Origin: Rhodococcus zopfii NBRC 100606 = JCM 9919
GTDB lineage: Bacteria; Actinomycetota; Actinomycetes; Mycobacteriales; Mycobacteriaceae
DNA length: 64,000 nucleotides
Assembly (NCBI RefSeq): GCF_001895025.1
Contig: NZ_BCXI01000043.1
Span: 1 to 64,000 of the forward strand
Direction of reading: 5' to 3'
Shown: positions 47,018 to 55,866 of the stretch, in pieces
Position numbering within the stretch: position 1 is the first letter of the stretch
Layout of the letters: every line of letters starts with the position of its first letter
Notes under the pieces: model-generated
Told to the model about the DNA's origin: nothing
The model's database searches: none
The model's input: only the letters and a program-made list of their open reading frames with translations
Program-made: the position numbers and the translations under genes

Positions 47018-48850
47018 GTGAGCGATATTACCGACGAGTCACATTCACCCGAGCCAAGGCGACGCAAGGTCAGGCGCAGACGCACGGACGCGGAGATCGC
47101 GCATGACCGCCGGCGACGGAACGCGACCCGGCTTTCCTGCGCGGCAGCAGTTCTCGTTGCCGCAGGCGTGGCCGGCTGGCTGGGATACGAGGGAATGCAG
47201 GCGAAATCGAGCCTCGAGAAGGCGCGCGATTTCGCCACTCAATCGAAAGATGCACTCCTGTCCGGCGACTCGGAAACAGCGGCGCGGGCAGCGGCGGATG
47301 CGGACCGCTATGCACGGCGCGCGCACACCGCAGCACATTCGGTGCCGTGGCGAATCGCCGGCAGCGTGCCGTGGGTCGGAACCCCCTTCGAGTCGACCGC
47401 CCAGATGACGGACATTGTGGCGGGCCTCACATCCGACGTGCTGCAGCCCGTCGTCGATGCGGGAGCCGCTCTCTCCCCCGCCCGGTTGCTTCTCGACGGA
47501 GCCCGAATCGATTTCGGCGCACTCGGCGATGCCGCGCCGGTGCTCGAGTCGACATCCGCCGCAATGACCGAACTCGACGCGCAGGCGCAGATGGTCGATC
47601 ACACCTATGTCGGAGCTATCGATCGTGCCCGTATCCAGCTGCGAGAGCAGACTTCGGAGCTGAGCGGCCTCTTGGAGAACACCGCCCTCGCGGCGCGGAT
47701 CGCGCCTGCGATGCTCGGCGGTGACGGTCCGCGCAGCTACTTCATGGGATTTCAGACCAATGCCGAGGCACGCGGGACCGGCGGACTGATGGGCGGATTC
47801 GCAATCCTCCGGGCAGAAGACGGCGCCGTACGCGTCGACGACGTCGCCAGCAACCGCGAACTGCGCCTGGACTACGCACCGATCGACCTCGGTCCGGATT
47901 TCACTCGCCTCTACGGGCCGAGCCGGCCGACGCAGGACTTCCGAAACAGCAACGTGAGCTCGCATTTCCCCTACGCAGCTCGGATCTGGCAGTCCATCTG
48001 GAAACAGGAATCGGGCGAATCCGTCGACGGGGTCATCGCGACCGATCCGGTCGCATTGAGCTACGTCCTCGACGTCGTGGGCGCGGTGACCATGCCCGAC
48101 GGCGAGAAGATCACCGCCGAAAACGTCGTTGAGCTCACCGGATCGACGGCCTACGCCCGGTTCGGCGACGACCAGAAGGCCCGCAAGGAGTACCTGGAGA
48201 CGATCGCCCGGAAGGTCGTCGTGAAGCTCACCGGAGACATCGACCGTCCGCGGGCCCTGCTCGAGGCGCTCGGCCGCGCAGCGAGCGAAGGCAGACTCGC
48301 GGTATGGAGTTCGCATGGCGACGAGCAGGAAGTACTCGCGACCACCGCGCTCGGACACTCCGTTCCGGAAGACCCGGCGCCGTACGCCGGTGTCGTAGTG
48401 AACAATCTCGGCGGCAACAAGCTCGACTACTTCCTCGAACGCGGAATCGACTACACCGCCGGTTCCTGCGTCGGGCAAACCCGCACGTCCACGGTCACCA
48501 TCCGGCTCTCGAACACCCTCCCGTCGGGCGAGCACACCGCTTACGTGGCAGGGATGTTCGACAACCCGATGGGAGCACCGGTCGGCACGAACCTCACCGA
48601 TGTGTCGCTGCTCGCGACGCAGGGTGCGCGACTGGAAAGGGTCACCGTCGGCGGCCGACCGGCGTTCGCACTCACCGGAAAGGAGCTGGGGCATCCCGTT
48701 TTCGGCGTTCAACTGCCGGTTCCGCAGGGTGCGACGGTCGAAGTCGTGTACGAGCTCACCGAACCGGTCGTCGGGGGCGGGGCACGGGTCCCGGTGCAGC
48801 CGCTCATCGACGATCCGACGGTGACCGTTTCCGTACCGGACTGCGCGTAG
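47018..48850 (+). CDS. DUF4012-family membrane protein
   Basis: Protein of 610 residues with a very basic cytoplasmic N-terminus (RRRKVRRRRTDAE), one transmembrane helix at about 36-57, a helical Ala-rich stretch and a large extracytoplasmic domain. It matches the DUF4012 family, often found beside actinobacterial polysaccharide genes but without a proven function. Recognisable segments are FQTNAEARGTGG and DGVIATDPVALSYVL. The GTG at 47018 follows an AAAGGGG ribosome site, which decides the start over upstream in-frame codons. It is divergent from NRPS B and converges on the polysaccharide operon with a shared terminator. A role in surface polymer assembly is inferred from position. Confidence 0.88.
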   Translation: MSDITDESHSPEPRRRKVRRRRTDAEIAHDRRRRNATRLSCAAAVLVAAGVAGWLGYEGMQAKSSLEKARDFATQSKDALLSGDSETAARAAADADRYARRAHTAAHSVPWRIAGSVPWVGTPFESTAQMTDIVAGLTSDVLQPVVDAGAALSPARLLLDGARIDFGALGDAAPVLESTSAAMTELDAQAQMVDHTYVGAIDRARIQLREQTSELSGLLENTALAARIAPAMLGGDGPRSYFMGFQTNAEARGTGGLMGGFAILRAEDGAVRVDDVASNRELRLDYAPIDLGPDFTRLYGPSRPTQDFRNSNVSSHFPYAARIWQSIWKQESGESVDGVIATDPVALSYVLDVVGAVTMPDGEKITAENVVELTGSTAYARFGDDQKARKEYLETIARKVVVKLTGDIDRPRALLEALGRAASEGRLAVWSSHGDEQEVLATTALGHSVPEDPAPYAGVVVNNLGGNKLDYFLERGIDYTAGSCVGQTRTSTVTIRLSNTLPSGEHTAYVAGMFDNPMGAPVGTNLTDVSLLATQGARLERVTVGGRPAFALTGKELGHPVFGVQLPVPQGATVEVVYELTEPVVGGGARVPVQPLIDDPTVTVSVPDCA

Positions 48851-48864
48851 AGCATTCCAGCAGA

Positions 48865-48906
48865 CCGAGCGTGCCCGACCTCCGACAGGAGGCCGGACAC
48901 GCTCGG
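48865..48906. terminator. Bidirectional terminator between DUF4012 gene and EPS operon
   Basis: Arms running from CCGAGCGTGCCC to GGACACGCTCGG form a stem of about 19 bp with two mismatches and a GACA loop. It lies 15 bp after the DUF4012 stop and 62 bp beyond the stop of the pyruvyl transferase gene on the other strand. Confidence 0.75.
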
Positions 48907-48968
48907 CGCTCCGGCCGGTACGCAACGGCCGGTCGCAGAGCGCGGACAGGAGCTGCCCTCCGCCGCAC

Positions 48969-50117
48969 TCAGAGTTCGATGCGCTTTTCGATGTCTGACC
49001 ACATCTGCTCGGTCTCCGCCTTCTTCACGGTGGCGAGTTCGATCACGGACTTCCTCACGGCCTCGATTTCCCGGAGCCGCGCGCCCACCGTCGCCTCGAC
49101 GGTTCCGGGATCCTCGTAAGGGTCCAGCACGAGATTCGAAACGCCGTATTCCTCGGAGAGCCAACGATACTTGTGGCTCCATCCGTGTACCAAACCCGGC
49201 ACGCCCTGGCTCAGCGCACTCACGAGCGCATGGAAGCGGCCGGACACGACGAACGGCGCCTGCCCCAGAAGCCACTTCGACTGACGTCCATCGAGTCCCT
49301 CGACCACTTGCAGGCCGCCGCACCTGCCGGCGAGTGCGCGGAGCAACTCGGCGTCGCCACCACCTTCGTGACACAGCCCGTACACCTCGTGGCCGTGTGA
49401 TCGTACGACTCGCACGACCTCCTCCAGATTCCGCACGTACGCGTCCTCCGAACCACCGTGCCCTGCAGCACGTTTTGCGATGTTCCAGTTCGCGACGATC
49501 GGCACCATCCCACGCAGGTGGGCCGATCCGCGCGGTTCCTCCGATCTCAGCACCGTCGTGAAGTCCGTTGCTACCGCGATTTTCTCGAATGCGGTTGCGG
49601 ACCGGGCAATGCCTTTCAGGAAGTTCGCGGAATCCGGGTCCCGGGCATAGACGAGTTCACAGGCATCGAGCAGGTCCGAGACCGGCTCGGTCACATGCTG
49701 GAACGGTCCGAACGCCTGTGGAAGCAGCACAACCGGAACACCCCGGCCGGACCACCGGATCAGGTCGTCGGCACGTCGCCGCAGGTCGAGGTGGGCCCAT
49801 TCGTCGCTGAAGACGAATCCGGACACGTCGAACACCGCATCGATCTCCGCCCCTACGACGAAGGGCATCCGGTGCCGCAAACCGCGCAGGCGATCGGGGT
49901 TTCCGCCCCAGACGCTGATCCGCAATTTGGGAAACTCCAGCAGCGAATCGAGTCCCACCCATCGTTTGGCGCGTTCGGAGCCGGTCTGCATCGCGATGAC
50001 GGGTTGTGCGTCCCACCTCGACCGAATCTGTTCGGCGGCGGCGCAGAGCATCAGGTACGCACCCTGATTGGTGAAGTTGCCACCGGTGATCAGGATGTTC
50101 TTGCGTCGTGTACTCAT
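48969..50117 (-). CDS. Polysaccharide pyruvyl transferase family protein
   Basis: Protein of 382 residues in the family that adds ketal-linked pyruvate from phosphoenolpyruvate to sugars of surface polysaccharides. Family features are the N-terminal GGNFTNQGAYLML and the C-terminal GRFHALVSALSQGVP. It is the last gene of the operon. Its ATG overlaps the stop of the nitroreductase-like gene by four bases (ATGA), so the two are translationally coupled. It predicts an acidic, pyruvylated polymer, but the acceptor sugar is unknown. The hairpin at 48865-48906 follows. Confidence 0.9.
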   Translation of the reverse strand: MSTRRKNILITGGNFTNQGAYLMLCAAAEQIRSRWDAQPVIAMQTGSERAKRWVGLDSLLEFPKLRISVWGGNPDRLRGLRHRMPFVVGAEIDAVFDVSGFVFSDEWAHLDLRRRADDLIRWSGRGVPVVLLPQAFGPFQHVTEPVSDLLDACELVYARDPDSANFLKGIARSATAFEKIAVATDFTTVLRSEEPRGSAHLRGMVPIVANWNIAKRAAGHGGSEDAYVRNLEEVVRVVRSHGHEVYGLCHEGGGDAELLRALAGRCGGLQVVEGLDGRQSKWLLGQAPFVVSGRFHALVSALSQGVPGLVHGWSHKYRWLSEEYGVSNLVLDPYEDPGTVEATVGARLREIEAVRKSVIELATVKKAETEQMWSDIEKRIEL

Positions 50118-51169
50118 CGCGGATCTCCTTCGGTGCTGCCCACGAATTGTCTGATCGAATCCAGGTCCCGCTTCCCCGAGCCGGGTGCCAGGGCATCCGG
50201 AAGCGCACGCCCGTAGGCGATCAGCATTACGGTCCGCTCATATCGCTTCAGCCCGAGGATCTGCGCGATGCGCGAGTCCGCTGCTGCCGAATCCGGCCAG
50301 TTGATACAGCATGTGGAGAGTCCTTGCGCCTGCATCGCCATGAGGAAGCCCATGGCGGCCAGCGAGGAGTCTACGTAGATCAGGTGCCGGTCCCGGGTGT
50401 GCGCGTATGCCGACAGGTCGCCGACCACGACCACGAGGCCCACGAGGTTCTGCGCGTAACCGGCGGTGCCGCCGGGAATGTCCGCGATGCTGCGAATCGT
50501 GTCCCGGTGGTCCACGACCACGAATCGGTAGGGCAGACGGTTGCACGCGGAGGGCGCCTGCATGCCCAGTGCGATGGCCCGGTCGACGAGATCCCGGTCC
50601 ACGGTTTCCGGGCTGAACCACCGTACCGACTGGCGGGCGTGGGCGAGCGAGAGCAATTCGTCGTAGCTGGGCAGGCGCGCACCCCTGATCCGCTCGGCGT
50701 CCAGCACCCGAACCGGACCGAGGAAGTCCCTCGACCGCGGACCGATATCGAGTTGCTTGTACGTTTCCCGCGCGCGACGGATCTCGGGCGACGAAGTCGC
50801 CTCCGTCGCAGTGAAATACGCGTCGAGTGTGTCCGCAACCCACGCGCAGGTCACCGCGTCGAGCAGACCGGCCGCGGTACAGGCCTCCACGGCGGCGACG
50901 AGATCTTCGATGTATCCCGCGGCGAAGGTGTCCCTCCGGGGAATCATCGAGATACCCTTCTCCAGCATGTGAACGTGGCGGCGCACGTAGAAGATCTCGC
51001 ATCCGGAGCGACGAGCGTTGTGGTGCTTGCGCATCCCGGCGTATACCGCGACGATTTCGCGCAGGAAGGCACGTCTTCCGAAGAAGTCGGCGAGGGCCAC
51101 GGCGAGGAAGAAGCGCTGGGCCACGGTGCGCCGGAGCGAGCGGAATGCGGTCACCGATCGATCGAACAT
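50114..51169 (-). CDS. Nitroreductase-family protein with N-terminal extension
   Basis: Protein of 351 residues. The C-terminal half, from about residue 170, is a nitroreductase-like FMN domain (ARQSVRWFSPETVD, MQAPSACNRLPYRFVVV, and a substrate-side segment around DSSLAAMGFLMAMQAQGL). The N-terminal 150-170 residues, rich in Arg and aromatic residues (MRKHHNARRSGCEIFYVRRH), have no domain I recognise. The ATG at 51169 lies one base after the flippase stop, and its stop overlaps the pyruvyl transferase start by four bases. The coupling suggests joint action with the pyruvyl transferase, perhaps in a redox modification of the glycan or a donor. No direct evidence for substrate. Confidence 0.85.
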   Translation of the reverse strand: MFDRSVTAFRSLRRTVAQRFFLAVALADFFGRRAFLREIVAVYAGMRKHHNARRSGCEIFYVRRHVHMLEKGISMIPRRDTFAAGYIEDLVAAVEACTAAGLLDAVTCAWVADTLDAYFTATEATSSPEIRRARETYKQLDIGPRSRDFLGPVRVLDAERIRGARLPSYDELLSLAHARQSVRWFSPETVDRDLVDRAIALGMQAPSACNRLPYRFVVVDHRDTIRSIADIPGGTAGYAQNLVGLVVVVGDLSAYAHTRDRHLIYVDSSLAAMGFLMAMQAQGLSTCCINWPDSAAADSRIAQILGLKRYERTVMLIAYGRALPDALAPGSGKRDLDSIRQFVGSTEGDPR

Positions 51170-51170
51170 T

Positions 51171-52553
51171 TCAGGGCTCCACTCTCTGAGATCCGGCACG
51201 GGTGAGGACGTGGCGGACCGGCGCCAGCCAGGCACGGGACATCTGGACCGCCACCGGCCAGGTGGATCGGGACAGGAACGTGAACAGGTAGACCGACATC
51301 ACGTAGGACGCCGTGCTCGCCCAGGCGGCCCCGACGGCACCCCACGCGGGAACGAGCAGGAGACACAGCGCGACGGTGGCCACCGCTCCGAGCCAGTGCC
51401 GGCCCACCGAGATCCACAGATTTCCCTCGGCGATGATCCATTTGCTCAGCACCGACGACATGAACATGAACGGGACGGCGATCGACTGGATCCTCAGCAG
51501 CTCGGCCGCATCCGCGTACTCGGCGCCGAATGCCGTCACCACGACGATGTCCGACAGCATGAACAGGGCCACGGCGATCGCGATGCCCGCCCACAGCGCA
51601 CTGTCGAACGACCGCTGCAGCCTGTGCCGGTATTCGGAGGTTCCACCGCGTTCCCGATCCCTGCGGCGTGCTTCGAGCAACGCCGGGAAGGTCGCGGTCA
51701 TGTAGGCCATGGGGAGCGCCAGGCAGACGTCCATCACGCGCTGGGACACCGCGAACATCGCGACTCCGGTCGCTCCCACAAGGATCTGGACGACGATCAG
51801 GGACGCCCTCAGGTTCACCTGCTGGGCGACACCGGAGATCAACAGCGGAAAGGACCGCTTCCACAGTTCCACCACGTCGCGGGCAGCGGGCACGGCGAAT
51901 GCCCGCCCGGTCGTCACATCCCTGCGATAGCAGAGCAGGACGGCGATGCTGGCGGTGAAAAGTTCGGCCACGTAGAGCAACACGATCTCGGTGACACCCG
52001 ATCCGAGCCGGAGTGCCGCACACTTCATCACGAAGAACGCGGCGGCCACGGCGATCTTCGCGATGGCCGGCTTCCGCGCGTTCAACTCGGCCTGGTACCA
52101 GAGCTCGGGGGCGTCGAGGACACGACCGAACACCGCCACACCCGCCAGGGCAACCAGGAGAAATTGTTCGGCACTCGTCGCGGTGCTGCCCATGAAGCCG
52201 AGCAGCACAACGAAATAGAACGCTACCGTGATCTCGCGCACGATGATGATCGAGCAGGTCACGGCTCCGGGATCGCGGCTCTCGCTGTACCTCTTGATGG
52301 CTAGCCCGTACAGGCCTGCGAGCCCGATCGCGATGCCCAGACCGGCCAGCGACATCGCGTAGCTGTAGACACCGAAGTCCTCGATGGACAGCGTCCGAGC
52401 GAGGATCACGCTCAGCAGCCCGACGAACAACAGGTTGCACACCTGCTGGAGGGATGCCCAGATGCCGTTGGAGGCAGCACCGTCCCGCAGTCGATCGCGA
52501 AGCCTGCGCATTTTCGTGACCGGTTGCGCGGTCTCCGGATTGATGGTGTTCAT
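51171..52553 (-). CDS. Polysaccharide flippase (Wzx / MATE-like)
   Basis: Integral membrane protein of 460 residues with about 12-14 hydrophobic helices. It is of the oligosaccharide flippase family that moves lipid-linked repeat units across the membrane. The N-terminal segment NGIWASLQQVCNLLFVGLLS and the following LARTLSIEDFGVYSYA resemble family starts. An in-frame GTG at 52565 is an alternative start; neither has a strong ribosome site. It follows the GT2 gene after a short gap and is one base from the next gene. Together with the polymerase it marks the locus as Wzx/Wzy-dependent. Confidence 0.9.
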   Translation of the reverse strand: MNTINPETAQPVTKMRRLRDRLRDGAASNGIWASLQQVCNLLFVGLLSVILARTLSIEDFGVYSYAMSLAGLGIAIGLAGLYGLAIKRYSESRDPGAVTCSIIIVREITVAFYFVVLLGFMGSTATSAEQFLLVALAGVAVFGRVLDAPELWYQAELNARKPAIAKIAVAAAFFVMKCAALRLGSGVTEIVLLYVAELFTASIAVLLCYRRDVTTGRAFAVPAARDVVELWKRSFPLLISGVAQQVNLRASLIVVQILVGATGVAMFAVSQRVMDVCLALPMAYMTATFPALLEARRRDRERGGTSEYRHRLQRSFDSALWAGIAIAVALFMLSDIVVVTAFGAEYADAAELLRIQSIAVPFMFMSSVLSKWIIAEGNLWISVGRHWLGAVATVALCLLLVPAWGAVGAAWASTASYVMSVYLFTFLSRSTWPVAVQMSRAWLAPVRHVLTRAGSQRVEP

Positions 52554-52568
52554 CTCGCCGTACACCGC

Positions 52569-53429
52569 TCAGCACACACCGGACAGTCCCACGATCACTG
52601 CCGCGCCGTGCGGTGCACCGGATCGGGCGATCACGGACAAACTCCGGCCCACACCGCGGAGGGATCGTTCGGCCAGCGCAGCGCGGAGCACGTGTGTGCA
52701 GGCGAAGTCTGCTCGTGCCCGGCCCGACATGGCCGCACCGTGCACGTCGAGCCAGCGCAGGGACGCGCGGTGATCGGCCTTCTTCGAGATCGACCCGTTG
52801 CTGTCCTGCTGAACGTGTACGAGTGCTTCGGGTACCCAGACGAATTCGGATCCAGGTTTCTGCAGCGCGCGCACGATGTAGTCCCAATCCTGATGCTTCG
52901 GCAGGGACTCGTCCCATCGGACACACTCGTGCAGTTCGCGGCCGATCAGCAGTCCACTCGTCTGGAGCGCGTGGGTTCCGAACCGAAGACGGGGACGGGC
53001 CACCAGATACGACGCGACATCACCTCGACCGTCGTACGGATGTGACGGAATCTCCGTGACGGAATCCGCTCGGTGGAAGTACATTCCGCTTGCGACGAGC
53101 ACTCGCTTTCCGGCCGTCCGGTCCCGCGCCGCAGCCAGCTGCTTCTCGATCTTGTCGGGTTCCCACCAGTCGTCGTCATCCAGATAGGCGATGTACTCGC
53201 CGCCGGAGACGTCGGCGCCGAGATTGCGTGCGGCCGATCCGCCGATGCGTCCAGGCGTTCCGATCACCGTCACGTTCCGCGCGGCAACGGAGTCGGTGAC
53301 GATGTCGAGTGCGGCAGGGTCGTCGACGACCACCGTGACGGAGACGGGCACGGTCTGGGCAAGGGCGCTCTCGACGGCACGCACGACCGACTCCCGTCCG
53401 ATCGTCGGTATCACCACCGAGACAGGCAT
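52569..53429 (-). CDS. Family 2 glycosyltransferase
   Basis: Cytoplasmic inverting glycosyltransferase of 286 residues. The GT-A nucleotide-binding fold begins at once (MPVSVVIPTIGR), the metal-binding acidic motif is YLDDDDWWEPDK (about residues 75-86), and KHQDWDYIVRAL is the acceptor-side motif. The ATG at 53429 has an AGAAGAGG ribosome site and lies two bases after the WecG-type gene stop, which decides it over upstream in-frame codons. It should add one sugar to the lipid-linked repeat unit. The sugar cannot be read from the sequence. Confidence 0.92.
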   Translation of the reverse strand: MPVSVVIPTIGRESVVRAVESALAQTVPVSVTVVVDDPAALDIVTDSVAARNVTVIGTPGRIGGSAARNLGADVSGGEYIAYLDDDDWWEPDKIEKQLAAARDRTAGKRVLVASGMYFHRADSVTEIPSHPYDGRGDVASYLVARPRLRFGTHALQTSGLLIGRELHECVRWDESLPKHQDWDYIVRALQKPGSEFVWVPEALVHVQQDSNGSISKKADHRASLRWLDVHGAAMSGRARADFACTHVLRAALAERSLRGVGRSLSVIARSGAPHGAAVIVGLSGVC

Positions 53430-53431
53430 GT

Positions 53432-54235
53432 TCACGACCTCTTCTCCTCTGCTCCCGCCACGCGACGCCCCTCGCCCGTCGCGATCCACTTCGCGGCGAC
53501 GACCATCAGCAGCGCCGGCTCGACGAGATAGCGAAATGCGAGGCGCCGCGGTGATCGCATGAGCCGGTAGAGCCACTCCACACCGAATCGACCCGTCCAT
53601 CGGGGCGCGAGATCCTGCGCTCCGGACAGGTAGTCGATGCACCCGCCGACGTTCGCAACGACCTTTCCTGCGAATTCGTCGCCCCCGATGTTCTCGGCGA
53701 TCCAATACTCCTGGGTGGGCATTCCGCGGCCGACGAGCACGACGTCGGCCTTGCGGACCGCTTCCCGCCAGGTCAGTCCGGCGGCCATCGCGCTCTGTGG
53801 CTCGAGCCGGAATCCGTCGAACCCCATCCAGACCACGTCCGGCCAGTCCTCCCCGACCCGTTCGGCGGCGAGCCGTGCGGACTCTGGTGACGCACCGATC
53901 GAGACGACGGTGCGACGTTCACCCGACCGCAGCAGGACGTCCAGCCAATCGGAACTTCCGACGCGCCGATCTCCGTCGAGCCTGCGGCCGGAGGCGATCC
54001 GTGCCAGCTGCAGGATCGGCCAACCGTCCACCAGGAAGATGCCGGCCTTCCGGTATGCCTCACGGAACCTCGGTTCGGTGAGATACAGGTACAGCGCATG
54101 CAGGTTGTAGTTGGCGATCCACAGTGGCTCGCTCGCCCCGTTCGCCGATTCGATCAGATTCACAACCTCGGCGGCGTTCATCGGATGCAGCGTGATCCCG
54201 AGCGGATCGATACGAACTTGCGGTGAATCGATCAT
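53432..54235 (-). CDS. WecG/TagA/CpsF-family glycosyltransferase
   Basis: GT26-type glycosyltransferase of 267 residues, related to enzymes that add N-acetylmannosaminuronate, N-acetylmannosamine or similar sugars to a lipid-linked primer. Visible family features are NLHALYLYLTEPRFREAY, FLVDGWPILQLARIASG, DVVWMGFDGFR and ADVVLVGRGMPTQEYW. The ATG at 54235 is preceded by AAAGGGGGAC and overlaps the polymerase stop by four bases. Likely the second or third sugar-adding step of the repeat unit. Donor specificity is unknown. Confidence 0.9.
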   Translation of the reverse strand: MIDSPQVRIDPLGITLHPMNAAEVVNLIESANGASEPLWIANYNLHALYLYLTEPRFREAYRKAGIFLVDGWPILQLARIASGRRLDGDRRVGSSDWLDVLLRSGERRTVVSIGASPESARLAAERVGEDWPDVVWMGFDGFRLEPQSAMAAGLTWREAVRKADVVLVGRGMPTQEYWIAENIGGDEFAGKVVANVGGCIDYLSGAQDLAPRWTGRFGVEWLYRLMRSPRRLAFRYLVEPALLMVVAAKWIATGEGRRVAGAEEKRS

Positions 54236-55809
54236 TGTTCGTCCCCCTTTTCGGTCGTGTAACAGGTGCCGTTCCCGGAGGCCGACTCGTCGGCGTTGTC
54301 TGTGTCCACCGTCATGAACAGCGCCGCCGCGACGACGATCAGCCCCGCCGCCTGGGGGCCGAAGAGCGCTTCGGCGAACATCGCCGCGCTCGTCCACGCC
54401 GACAGCAGTACCGCCGAGCGCCTCCCCAGGTGCTTGCACAGGCTCGCCACAGTCGCGGCAAAGAGCACGATGCCGAGGATTCCGGCCTGATAGGCGAGGA
54501 CACCCCAGCTGCTCTCACCGCCCGTGAGAATCCACCTGGAGATCGGTGCGCCCGCGATCCGTGCGAAGTTCCCGCCGTTGCCGATTCCCGCCCCGACGAA
54601 CTCGGTGACCGCGTGCTTCATCCCGGCGACCAGTCCCGCGAGGTGGTAGGTGGTGCTGTCGCCTCCGACGATCCCGAGGGGGTCGGCGAAGACCGACACC
54701 ACCTTTCCGGGACCCGTCGCCACGGCGACGTAGACCAGGACGACGAGCAGGGAGATCGACCAGCCGCCGAGGAGCCCACCCCACACGCGCTTGGACCGCG
54801 CGTACGTCACGCCGCTGATCGACGCGACCAGCAGCATCAGCAACCCGCTCTTGGCACCACTCGAGATCAGCACCCACCCGCACAGCGCGATACACACATA
54901 CATGCCTGCACGCACAGACCTCGGCCCCTGGATCGACACCAGGGTGGCGATGATGATGACCGCGGCGGCGATGTACCCGGCGTTCGTCGGTTCCACGATG
55001 AACCCGCCGGTCCGATCGATCTGCATGCCGAGGAAGGACGTCACGGACGACAGCGAGTTCAAGGCCCCGTTCTTGTCCACGTTGACCATGGACCGCCACG
55101 CGGACGAACCCACGAGAGCTTCGGCAAATGTTCCGATTGTCAGAACAGCGGTGCTGTACCGGACTACTACGCGGAGAAGGTCGGACCTGCGTTCCTCGCT
55201 CCACTGCGCGGTGATCGCGACGATCAGCAACACCGTTGCGAGCGGAATGAGGAAGTTCCTGAGATAGGGCAGGGTGGCGCCGCCGAGGGAGGACACGTGC
55301 CCGACGACCACCAGCGCGAACAGGCCGTACCAGATCACCGGGGGCCGATACCGCTTCAGGTTCGTCATAGCTGTCGGGAACATCAGGGCGAGGGCGATGA
55401 CGATCGCTACCGTCTTGCTCTCGCTGATGTAGACCGGCACGAGGTCGACGTGTCCAGGCACGAACGTGCCGACCGCGAAGTTCTGGAAGAAGGCGAGTGC
55501 GAGCCAGAAGACGACGAACAGTTCCGCCCCGATCGCCATGGTCAGGACGGTGGCCACCACGACAGCTGCAACGGAGAGCACCATCAGTGCGGTCGGCCGG
55601 AACTGGCCGACGAAGGACAGCGGGATCGCGTACACCGCGAAGGCAGCCAACGTCACGAACAGCAGGTGCACGGGATTCACCGCCACAGCAGCGCTGCCGA
55701 CGTCCCCGACTCGTGCCCGGTGGAGCGACGCGAGCGAACGCGTGCGCACCCGAGAGCGGTGGGCCTCACCCTTCTCGAGGTCGTCCCGACGCCGGATCGT
55801 CGTGGTCAT
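54232..55809 (-). CDS. O-antigen ligase/polymerase-like membrane protein (Wzy)
   Basis: Protein of 525 residues with at least ten hydrophobic helices and a large periplasmic-type loop before the last helices. This layout is usual for the Wzy/WaaL superfamily. Supporting segments are EPTNAGYIAAAVIIIATLVS and GAGIGNGG followed by the SSWGVLAYQAGILGIVLF stretch. The N-terminal 30 residues are basic and cytoplasmic. It should polymerise the repeat units outside the membrane. It lies 57 bp after the beta-helix gene and is coupled by ATGA to the WecG-type gene. Family sequences are very divergent, so the Wzy call rests on topology and context. Confidence 0.85.
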   Translation of the reverse strand: MTTTIRRRDDLEKGEAHRSRVRTRSLASLHRARVGDVGSAAVAVNPVHLLFVTLAAFAVYAIPLSFVGQFRPTALMVLSVAAVVVATVLTMAIGAELFVVFWLALAFFQNFAVGTFVPGHVDLVPVYISESKTVAIVIALALMFPTAMTNLKRYRPPVIWYGLFALVVVGHVSSLGGATLPYLRNFLIPLATVLLIVAITAQWSEERRSDLLRVVVRYSTAVLTIGTFAEALVGSSAWRSMVNVDKNGALNSLSSVTSFLGMQIDRTGGFIVEPTNAGYIAAAVIIIATLVSIQGPRSVRAGMYVCIALCGWVLISSGAKSGLLMLLVASISGVTYARSKRVWGGLLGGWSISLLVVLVYVAVATGPGKVVSVFADPLGIVGGDSTTYHLAGLVAGMKHAVTEFVGAGIGNGGNFARIAGAPISRWILTGGESSWGVLAYQAGILGIVLFAATVASLCKHLGRRSAVLLSAWTSAAMFAEALFGPQAAGLIVVAAALFMTVDTDNADESASGNGTCYTTEKGDEQ

Positions 55810-55866
55810 CGCGGAGGCCTTTCGTCGGTCGCTGTCATTTCCGGCTCCGATTCCGTCCGCCGGCCG

